17,593 bases of DNA from an uncultured Bacteroidales bacterium (lineage in GTDB: Bacteria; Bacteroidota; Bacteroidia; Bacteroidales; Marinilabiliaceae): the NCBI GenBank assembly GCA_937892095.1, contig CALAVC010000133.1:1-17593 (forward strand), given 5' to 3'. Shown here piece after piece: positions 7,613 to 14,009 of this stretch. Each line of letters opens with the position of its first letter. Positions within the stretch are counted from its first letter, which is position 1. The notes under the pieces were generated by a model. The model was not told the origin of the DNA. It made no database searches and saw nothing but the letters and a program-made list of their open reading frames with translations. Position numbers and translations under genes: made by a program.

Positions 7613-9607
7613 ATGGACGAAGTTTCTCGTATAGAATATCTCCGCCAATTCCTCCACGAGCAAAATCGCAACTACTATGTGCTAAATTCGCCCGTTATAA
7701 GCGATAAGCAATACGACGATTTGCTCCACGAGCTTTCGCTTCTCGAAGCCAAACACCCCGAGCTTTTCGACCCCAATAGCCCAACCGAGCGTGTCGGTAG
7801 CGATATAAGTCTCGAATTCGAGCAAGTCCGCCACGAGCGACCAATGCTCTCGCTTGGCAATACATATAGTCGCGACGAAGTAACAGCTTTCTATAATCGT
7901 GTCATATCCGCCGTCGGACGCAATGTCGATATTTCTTGCGAACTCAAATTCGATGGCACATCAATCAGTCTAATCTACGACAATGGCAAACTCGTTCGTG
8001 CTGCTACACGTGGCGATGGCATCATCGGTGATGACGTAACTCGCAACGTTCGCACCATAAAAAGTGTCCCCCTACAACTCGTTGGCAACTTCCCCGCCCA
8101 CCTCGAAATGCGTGGCGAAATTCTTATGCCGCACGCAGGTTTCGAGGCTCTCAACAAGCAACGTATCGACATCGGTGAGCCACCCTTTGCCAACCCTCGT
8201 AATGCTGCTGCAGGCTCTCTCAAACAACGAATAAGCAGTGCCGTAGCTCAGCGTCCTCTCGATTGCATGCTCTACTACGTCCTCACCGATGACATCGACT
8301 TCGTATCGCATACCCAAAGCCTTAATGAAGCCAAAAAATGGGGCTTTGTCATTTCGCCTGGGCACAAGCTCTGCCATTCACTAACCGAAATATTCGATTT
8401 TATCGACCATTGGGATGTCGAACGGCATAATCTCCCCTACGACATCGATGGCATCGTTCTCAAAGTCGACGAACTCGCCCTTCAAAACGCTCTTGGGCTT
8501 ACAGCTAAAAGTCCTCGTTGGGCAACAGCCTACAAGTTCAAAGCCGAACAAGCACATAGTCGACTTCTCGAAGTCTCTTATCAAGTCGGTCGCACGGGCA
8601 TCATCACTCCTGTCGCCAACATGGAGCCAGTGCCTCTTGCTGGCACAATCGTCAAGCGTGCTTCACTCCACAATGTCGACATAATCCGTGGTCTCGACCT
8701 ACACATTGGCGATTCCGTCATCATCGAAAAAGGTGGCGAGATAATCCCCAAGATAGTAGGTGTCGACATCGAGCTCCGTCCATCAGACGCTAAGCCAGTC
8801 GCTTTCCCAACCCATTGTCCTCAATGCGGCTCTCCACTCGTTCGCGAAGATGGTGAAGCCGGATTCTATTGCCAAAACTATACGTTTTGCCCACCACAAA
8901 TTGTCGGCAAGCTAATACACTTTGTGCATCGTGGTGCTATGGACATCGACCAAATTGGCGAAGCTAACGTCGAACTTCTATACCAGTCTGGTCTCGTCTC
9001 CAATGTCGCCGACTTCTACAACCTTTCTGTTTCCGATTTTGAACGACTGCCAGGCTACCAACAAAAGTCTGCTCGCAAAGCCTACGACGGCATCGTGCAG
9101 TCCAAGTCTAAGCCTTTCGATCGTGTTCTCTTTGCTCTTGGCATTCGCTATGTAGGCAATACCGTCGCTAAAACGTTAGCCCAAGCTTTCGAAAATATCG
9201 ACAACCTTGCTAACGCCTCTATCGAACAACTCGTCAGTCAACAAGATATTGGCATAAAAATTGCCACCTCTGTAAAGTCTTTCTTCAGCAAAGAAGAGAA
9301 CTTGCAACTAATCAATCGTTTGCGCCTCGCAGGCTTAAATTTCGCTCTCGAACGCAAACAAAACATTTCCGACTCTCTATCTGGCAAGCAATTTGTCGTC
9401 AGTGGAGTCTTTGCCGACATAAGTCGCGATGCTCTAAAAGAACTAATCGAACAGCATGGAGGCAAAATAAGTAGCTCCATTTCGAGCAAAACAAACTTCA
9501 TCGTTGCTGGCGATAATATGGGACCTGCCAAACTCGAAAAAGCTCAAAAGCTTGGTGTCCCAATCATCTCATTTGAGCAACTAAAACAACTTTTCAACGT
9601 AAACTAA
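7613..9607 (+). CDS. ligA: NAD+-dependent DNA ligase LigA
   Basis: 664 residues, full length for LigA, which seals nicks in replication and repair using NAD+. Domains in order: the N-terminal Ia domain (YYVLNSPVISDKQYDDLL, about residues 21-38) that binds NMN; the adenylation domain with the KxDG motif LKFDG (Lys112 is adenylated); the OB domain (VGRTGIITPVANMEPV, about 326-341); a zinc finger with Cys402, Cys405, Cys420 and Cys426; helix-hairpin-helix repeats; and a C-terminal BRCT domain from about residue 590 (GKQFVVSGVFADISRDALKE). No domain is missing. The ATG at 7613 lies 6 bases after the aroE stop. An essential enzyme inside a metabolic/envelope operon. Confidence 0.98.
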   Translation: MDEVSRIEYLRQFLHEQNRNYYVLNSPVISDKQYDDLLHELSLLEAKHPELFDPNSPTERVGSDISLEFEQVRHERPMLSLGNTYSRDEVTAFYNRVISAVGRNVDISCELKFDGTSISLIYDNGKLVRAATRGDGIIGDDVTRNVRTIKSVPLQLVGNFPAHLEMRGEILMPHAGFEALNKQRIDIGEPPFANPRNAAAGSLKQRISSAVAQRPLDCMLYYVLTDDIDFVSHTQSLNEAKKWGFVISPGHKLCHSLTEIFDFIDHWDVERHNLPYDIDGIVLKVDELALQNALGLTAKSPRWATAYKFKAEQAHSRLLEVSYQVGRTGIITPVANMEPVPLAGTIVKRASLHNVDIIRGLDLHIGDSVIIEKGGEIIPKIVGVDIELRPSDAKPVAFPTHCPQCGSPLVREDGEAGFYCQNYTFCPPQIVGKLIHFVHRGAMDIDQIGEANVELLYQSGLVSNVADFYNLSVSDFERLPGYQQKSARKAYDGIVQSKSKPFDRVLFALGIRYVGNTVAKTLAQAFENIDNLANASIEQLVSQQDIGIKIATSVKSFFSKEENLQLINRLRLAGLNFALERKQNISDSLSGKQFVVSGVFADISRDALKELIEQHGGKISSSISSKTNFIVAGDNMGPAKLEKAQKLGVPIISFEQLKQLFNVN

Positions 9608-9612
9608 AATAC

Positions 9613-10182
9613 ATGCTTAATCTCGCTCTCGGTTTTCGACAAAAAATAGGCGATTGGCTCAACGAACGAAAAAATATCTCGTTCCCCACTTCCTTTGCTC
9701 AAACGCTCGACATGGTGCGTAGCATCATAGTCCTTGCACAAGTCGATACTCCACAGCGCGAAAAAAGCAACAATACACTCAAAAGCGAACTCAAAAAAAT
9801 CTGTCCTGCTGCCAAACAACAGTGGCTCTGTTTTCGACAAAGACACTCTTCCAACGAAGACTCCTACATCAGTGCCGACTCTTTGCGCTACGTCTCCGAC
9901 AATGACTTTTCTTTTTGGTTTAAGTTTACCAATCAAGACTTAGTCAATACCTTATCTTCGCAATATGATATGATGATTGTTTTTGCCGACACTCCCGACG
10001 TCCTCATCAACTTCACCGTACGATACGTCATGTCGGGCTTACGCATAGGTAAGTCTAATGGCTCGCAACCAGCTTGCGACACACTCAACTTCATTGTCAA
10101 TGTGCCACCTTCTGCCCCACAAGACGACTCTGTCAAATATATTGTTGAAAACCTCAATATGATTTTCCAAAGAAGAAATTAA
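9613..10182 (+). CDS. DUF6913-like conserved Bacteroidota protein of unknown function
   Basis: 189 residues, cytoplasmic by appearance: no signal peptide and no membrane segment. The pattern of a short basic N-terminus, a mid region LAQVDTPQREKSN and a C-terminal part YDMMIVFADTPDVLINFTVR, then MSGLRIGKSNG and a closing helix VKYIVENLNMIFQ, fits the DUF6913 family found in Bacteroidota next to ligA or dapA; this assignment is from memory of the pattern. The gene starts 5 bases after ligA and ends 19 bases before the LpoB-like gene, so it sits at the joint between the ligase and the envelope genes. No catalytic motif is visible. Confidence 0.75.
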   Translation: MLNLALGFRQKIGDWLNERKNISFPTSFAQTLDMVRSIIVLAQVDTPQREKSNNTLKSELKKICPAAKQQWLCFRQRHSSNEDSYISADSLRYVSDNDFSFWFKFTNQDLVNTLSSQYDMMIVFADTPDVLINFTVRYVMSGLRIGKSNGSQPACDTLNFIVNVPPSAPQDDSVKYIVENLNMIFQRRN

Positions 10183-10201
10183 GAAAACACATACATACAC
10201 C

Positions 10202-10792
10202 ATGAATAAAACACTTCTCATATTCGGAATGGCTCTCACGCTCGGTCTCTCTACCGCAAGCTGCCGCCATCGCGTCGAGCGTGTCAGCGTCGACGAACAA
10301 ATTGACCTTAGTGGACGTTGGAACGATACCGATAGCCGTCTCGTGGCCGAAGAAATGGTAAGTCAAGTACTCGCTGGCGATTGGATTGCCAATCATCAGC
10401 GCACTCACAATGGTAGCAAGCCCGTTGTAATAGTCGGACTCGTCTACAACAACACAAGCGAACACATCGATGCCAATACCTTCATCAAGGACGTTGAAAA
10501 AGCCTTTGTTCAAAGTGGCAAAGTACGTCTCGTACAAGCTGGCGACAAGCGCGAAGAACTCCGCAAAGAACGCGCCAATCAGCAAGATTTTGCTTCAAGC
10601 GAAACAGCAAAGAAGTGGGGTAGGGAACTCGGTGCCGACTATATGATGCATGGCGACATATCCTCCATCACCGACCAATACAAGAAAGAAAAGGTTATCT
10701 ATTACCAGACATCTCTCGAACTCTCCAACCTCGAAACCAACGAAGTTGTCTGGATTGGTGACAAGAAACTCAAAAAATACGTCGTTAAGTAA
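10202..10792 (+). CDS. lpoB: LpoB-like penicillin-binding protein activator lipoprotein
   Basis: 196 residues. The signal peptide ends in the lipobox STASC (Cys21). The mature domain matches the LpoB/YcfM family: KPVVIVGLVYNNTSEHID, then NTFIKDVEKAFVQSGKVRLV, and near the C-terminus GADYMMHGDISSI and a strand pair ending in KKLKKYVVK. In E. coli LpoB is an outer-membrane lipoprotein that reaches through the periplasm to activate PBP1b. In Bacteroidota the function of the homologue is not established here, and the long disordered N-terminal linker of E. coli LpoB is lacking. It is followed 12 bases later by a COG3014 lipoprotein, a recurrent pair. ATG 10202 is required for the signal peptide. 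Confidence 0.88.
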   Translation: MNKTLLIFGMALTLGLSTASCRHRVERVSVDEQIDLSGRWNDTDSRLVAEEMVSQVLAGDWIANHQRTHNGSKPVVIVGLVYNNTSEHIDANTFIKDVEKAFVQSGKVRLVQAGDKREELRKERANQQDFASSETAKKWGRELGADYMMHGDISSITDQYKKEKVIYYQTSLELSNLETNEVVWIGDKKLKKYVVK

Positions 10793-10804
10793 TCTTGCAC
10801 TCCT

Positions 10805-12172
10805 ATGCTTCGTAGGATAAATACACTATGTCTGTCGGCTTGTTTGCTTTTCCTAACAAGCTGTCAGACATATTATGAAAAATCACTCCTTTTCAATCAT
10901 AAATTTGAACAAGGAGACTACGAAGCTGCTCGCAACTATCTTTCTTCCGAAAAAAAGTTGCAAAAGAACAATAGCAAAGTACTCTACGACCTGAACTATG
11001 CAACCGCTTCATTCTTCCTCGACGACACCAAGAGTAGTATTGAATATTTTGCCTCTGCCGACCAATATATCTCTGATTTTAGCAAGAACTACGCTTTCGA
11101 AGCCTTAGCACTCATAAGCAATCCTTCGGTCCGACCATACGAACCCGAGTTCTACGAAGCCGTAATGCTCCACTTCTACCAAGCTCTCAACTACATCAAA
11201 CTAAACGATATGGACGAAGCTATTGTAGAGTGTCGACGCATGAATCTCGAGCTCCAAAAACTATCCGATAACTTCCGCAAGCACGACGGCAAGCGATATT
11301 CTCGCGATGCTTTCGGGCATTATCTTATGGGCATTATCTACGAAGCTCGTAAAGACTATAACAATGCTTTCATAGCCTATCGTAATGCGCTCGAAATATA
11401 TCGCGACGACTACAATCCAATGTATGGTCAGCCCGTACCCAAAGCCTTGCAATATGCTCTCGTCCGTTCTGCCTACAAAACAGGTCTCGTAGCCGAAGGC
11501 AAAAAGTTCGAAAAGGAACTCGATATAAAATACTCCAGCGCAGCGTCAGATAATGGTCGTCTCGTACTATTTCTTCTCGACGGACTCTCGCCCGTAAAGA
11601 CCGAAAAAGAAATAGAATTCTTTCGCAACAGTGGCATTGGCTATGTCAACTACGTCAGCTCCGATGGCAGCATGTCCATACCAATCTTCCTCGCCGACAT
11701 GTCTAGTTCCGAACGCTCTGCTCTCAACGACTTCAAAGTAATGCGACTCGCTTTGCCGCAATATGTCAACCGTACACCCGATTGTACCCAGTCGCAACTA
11801 TTAATTAATAATAAACTATACTTCCCCGAAGCCGTCGAAGACATCGAGCAAATAGCCAAGCAAAGCCTCTCCGATCGTCATTGGTCCGAACTCGGAAAGT
11901 CCATCTTGCGCGTAGCTACCAAAGAAGTTGCGCGACGTTTAGCGGCAGAGAAAAACGAATATGTCGGTCTGCTTGTCAATTTAGCAGGTGCTATAAGTGA
12001 AAAGGCCGACACTCGCTCGTGGATGTCTCTTCCGGGTTGCATACGACTAATCGACATCGAAATGCCGCCCGGACAATATAAGGTTCAGTATACTGCTTGC
12101 CAAACTACATTCTCCGTCGACATACTTGTCGAAGCCAACCGCACAGCTTTCTCTTGTTTCCGAGCCCGTTAA
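10805..12172 (+). CDS. COG3014 family TPR-type lipoprotein, partner of LpoB-like protein
   Basis: 455 residues. Signal peptide with lipobox LLFLTSC (Cys20). The first half is helical and TPR-like: FEQGDYEAARNYL near residue 34, PYEPEFYEAVMLHFYQALNY (111-130), which is the family signature, and ARKDYNNAFIAYRNALEIY (181-199). The second half is mixed alpha/beta without a catalytic motif I can name, and ends in a beta-rich tail. COG3014 genes commonly neighbour LpoB genes, so a role in regulating peptidoglycan synthesis or envelope assembly at the outer membrane is a reasonable inference, not shown. It starts 12 bases after the LpoB-like gene. Confidence 0.85.
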   Translation: MLRRINTLCLSACLLFLTSCQTYYEKSLLFNHKFEQGDYEAARNYLSSEKKLQKNNSKVLYDLNYATASFFLDDTKSSIEYFASADQYISDFSKNYAFEALALISNPSVRPYEPEFYEAVMLHFYQALNYIKLNDMDEAIVECRRMNLELQKLSDNFRKHDGKRYSRDAFGHYLMGIIYEARKDYNNAFIAYRNALEIYRDDYNPMYGQPVPKALQYALVRSAYKTGLVAEGKKFEKELDIKYSSAASDNGRLVLFLLDGLSPVKTEKEIEFFRNSGIGYVNYVSSDGSMSIPIFLADMSSSERSALNDFKVMRLALPQYVNRTPDCTQSQLLINNKLYFPEAVEDIEQIAKQSLSDRHWSELGKSILRVATKEVARRLAAEKNEYVGLLVNLAGAISEKADTRSWMSLPGCIRLIDIEMPPGQYKVQYTACQTTFSVDILVEANRTAFSCFRAR

Positions 12173-12182
12173 GCAAATATTT

Positions 12183-12917
12183 TTGATACCGAAAATCATC
12201 CACTATTGTTGGCTAAGCTCCGAGCCAATCCCCAGTCGACAAAGAAAATGTATTGACACTTGGCATCGACTCTTGCCCGACTATCAGTTTGTCCTTTGGG
12301 ATTCCTCTCGTTTCGACACCTCGCTTATACCCTATGTTGCACAAGCTTGTCACTACAAAAAATGGGCGTTCGCTTCTGACTACATTCGCGCCTACGCACT
12401 CTATACGTATGGTGGCGTATACTTAGACACAGATGTCGTGCTTCTCAAAAATCTTGATTTTTTTCTCAACAATTCCTTTTTCTCCGCCATCGAGTACCAC
12501 CCTTCCCAAGTCTTGCAAGACGATGGCTATCACAAAATATCTGCCGATGGTCGTCGCCTGTCTGTCGACTATGTAAAAGGCATACAGATTCAGGCTGCTA
12601 TAATGGGCTCTGAAAAAAACTCCCCATTTCTCAAAGATGTAATGTCTTGGTACGAAAACAACAATTTTCTTCGTCCCGACAATTCACTATCTACCGATAT
12701 TGTAGCCCCATACATATATTCGCGTATAGCCGAAAAATATGGCTTCCGCTATGCCGATTGCGAGCAGTCCCTCAATAATGATATGCACATATATCCATCA
12801 ACCTTTTTCGCTGGCAACAAGCATGAACTCACTCCCAACTCTTTTGCCATTCACCTCTGTTTCAATAGTTGGCGCAAGCGATGGTATAATCGTCTTTTGA
12901 AACTAATTGTTAGCTAA
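12183..12917 (+). CDS. GT32/capsular-type glycosyltransferase with DXD motif, TTG start
   Basis: 244 residues from TTG 12183. The start (M)IPKIIHYCWLS is the usual first line of this family, in which homologues begin MIPKIIHYCW; the longer frame from TTG 12126 would overlap the previous gene by 47 bases and add a meaningless leader. The conserved core KKWAFASDYIRAYALYTYGG leads to the metal-binding D-T-D at residues 82-84 (VYLDTDVVLLKN). The family (Gly_transf_sug/GT32) transfers a sugar from a nucleotide donor, usually in capsule, LPS or exopolysaccharide synthesis, in the cytoplasm. It follows COG3014 by 10 bases, apparently as the last gene of the run. Its 3' end overlaps the convergent YjbQ gene by 8 bases. 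The acceptor is unknown. Confidence 0.92.
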   Translation: MIPKIIHYCWLSSEPIPSRQRKCIDTWHRLLPDYQFVLWDSSRFDTSLIPYVAQACHYKKWAFASDYIRAYALYTYGGVYLDTDVVLLKNLDFFLNNSFFSAIEYHPSQVLQDDGYHKISADGRRLSVDYVKGIQIQAAIMGSEKNSPFLKDVMSWYENNNFLRPDNSLSTDIVAPYIYSRIAEKYGFRYADCEQSLNNDMHIYPSTFFAGNKHELTPNSFAIHLCFNSWRKRWYNRLLKLIVS

Positions 12918-12922
12918 CAATT
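12905..12922. repeat. 18-bp perfect palindrome carrying both convergent stop codons
   Basis: AATTGTTAGCTAACAATT is a perfect palindrome. Its core TTAGCTAA (12910-12917) supplies the TAA stop of the glycosyltransferase on the plus strand and the TAA stop of the YjbQ gene on the minus strand. It could fold as a weak hairpin in either transcript but has no T-run after it on either strand, so it is not a canonical terminator. Confidence 0.8.
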
Positions 12923-13320
12923 GTAGCCACAATTTTCCTGTTACCACCTCTATTTCTGAATTCGCATAAATATATCCCTTGCCATGTCCCCAGTGCCAAC
13001 CGCCCATTGTTTATCGGAATGGTCAAGGAAACACCTATAAGGCTACTCTTGATGTGTGCAGGCATATCGTCAAGTCCCTCGTCGCTATGTTCGTAGATGT
13101 CGTATCCTTCTGGCGCAATTTTGTCAAGCGCTCTGTTCATGTCTGCTCTCACCGATGGGTCAAAATTCTCGTTTATAGTCAGTGCACAACTCGTGTGCTG
13201 AACAAATAGGTTTACCAAACCATACTCTGGCAAGTCTGGCAAATGACTCATTACTTCGTCTGTTACCAAATGGCAACCACGAGCCCTACCTTTCAAACTA
13301 AAAAATATCTGATTTATCAT
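12910..13320 (-). CDS. yjbQ: YjbQ/UPF0047 family protein (secondary thiamine-phosphate synthase family)
   Basis: 136 residues, the normal family size. Signature blocks are NLFVQHTSCALTINENFDPS (His42), YEHSDEGLDDMPAHIKSSL (His78 and His89) and RLALGTWQGIYLCEFR; the histidines likely bind a metal. The E. coli homologue shows weak thiamine-phosphate synthase activity, but the physiological role is not settled. It is the only intact minus-strand gene in the window. Base use differs: at 13021-13080 the plus strand holds 14 G and 15 C, unlike the C-rich plus-strand genes. It ends tail-to-tail with the glycosyltransferase. Confidence 0.95.
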   Translation of the reverse strand: MINQIFFSLKGRARGCHLVTDEVMSHLPDLPEYGLVNLFVQHTSCALTINENFDPSVRADMNRALDKIAPEGYDIYEHSDEGLDDMPAHIKSSLIGVSLTIPINNGRLALGTWQGIYLCEFRNRGGNRKIVATIVS

Positions 13321-13327
13321 ATCTTAT

Positions 13328-13335
13328 CAAATGTA
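13328..13335 (-). promoter_or_regulatory. Candidate -7 element for the YjbQ gene
   Basis: CAAATGTA on the plus strand reads TACATTTG on the minus strand, a perfect TAnnTTTG, ending 8 bases before the ATG at 13320. The nearest upstream TTTG (reverse of CAAA at 13361-13364) is 25 bases away, longer than usual. The transcript would be almost leaderless, so the call is tentative. Confidence 0.35.
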
Positions 13336-13364
13336 AAAACAAATTTTCTCTTATCGGCATCAAA

Positions 13365-13396
13365 TTTGCTCCTAAAGGATTTTAAAGTTAAATTTG
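13365..13396 (+). promoter_or_regulatory. Bacteroidota-type promoter of the small lipoprotein gene
   Basis: TTTG at 13365-13368 and TAAATTTG at 13389-13396 match both the -33 (TTTG) and -7 (TAnnTTTG) elements exactly, separated by 20 bases, which is a normal spacing. Transcription would start near 13402, leaving a leader of about a dozen bases before the ATG at 13415. This is the best promoter match in the window. Confidence 0.7.
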
Positions 13397-13414
13397 TTGA
13401 GCTAAGATAATAAA

Positions 13415-13969
13415 ATGAAAAATCGTTACCTTATTTTAGTTTTTTCGCTATTTCTCTCCATATCTCTCTGTTCTTGCAACGTCGGCAAATGGCGTGGGCA
13501 TGACTTGCGTGGCTCTTACGAGACCGATATACACGAAACATTTGAGGATGAGGACGGCATCGTTTGTAATGTCTTTCTCAAAACAAGTCAGAACCTCGAA
13601 AGCGAAGGTATGGACCTCATCGCCACTATGCGTATGGACGTCCGTTTTAGTGGCGTCTTAGAGTTTAAAGATTTGTCTATGATCTACGACATCAGTATGC
13701 GTGGTCATTGGGACATAAACGGAGATACGCTTGTCGTTACGCCAGTGCAAGACTCTTTCAAGTCAGAATTCAAAAGTAGCAATGCCACTCGTCCTACCGA
13801 AGAAGCAATGGTTAAACACATGCGTAAATACGTCAGCGAAAACCTCGAAAAACGCATAATGCTCCGTCTTGCAAAAGAAAGCCGTGTCGTCATGCGAATC
13901 GACTCCGTTACCGATGTCGGCATTTGCGGTCGTAGCGACGATTGTCCTTTCATCATGCGACGTCTATAA
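13415..13969 (+). CDS. Small lipoprotein of unknown function
   Basis: 184 residues. The signal peptide FSLFLSISLCSC gives a lipobox with Cys21. After it come WRGHDLRGSYETDIHETF, an acidic stretch, and alternating strand-like segments (DLIATMRMDVRFSGVLEF, then ISMRGHWDINGDTLVVTP) that resemble a small lipocalin-like beta-structure, followed by a basic helix (MVKHMRKYVSENLEKRIMLR) and a C-terminal strand that contains two Cys (GICGRSDDCPF). I do not recognise the family. It has its own promoter and is divergent from the YjbQ gene. The GH2 gene starts 40 bases downstream, so read-through into it is possible. Confidence 0.8.
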   Translation: MKNRYLILVFSLFLSISLCSCNVGKWRGHDLRGSYETDIHETFEDEDGIVCNVFLKTSQNLESEGMDLIATMRMDVRFSGVLEFKDLSMIYDISMRGHWDINGDTLVVTPVQDSFKSEFKSSNATRPTEEAMVKHMRKYVSENLEKRIMLRLAKESRVVMRIDSVTDVGICGRSDDCPFIMRRL

Positions 13970-14009
13970 ATTTTTTTTGCCACATCATCTCTCAAAAAAT
14001 ATCCATCCT

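Noticed and set aside
12905..12922. Intrinsic terminator at the convergent stop palindrome
   Set aside because: Stem is AT-rich and neither side is followed by a T-run; kept as a palindrome only.
13869..14009. Upstream extension of the GH2 reading frame
   Set aside because: Overlaps the lipoprotein gene by about 100 bases and would bury the signal peptide; ATG 14010 is correct.
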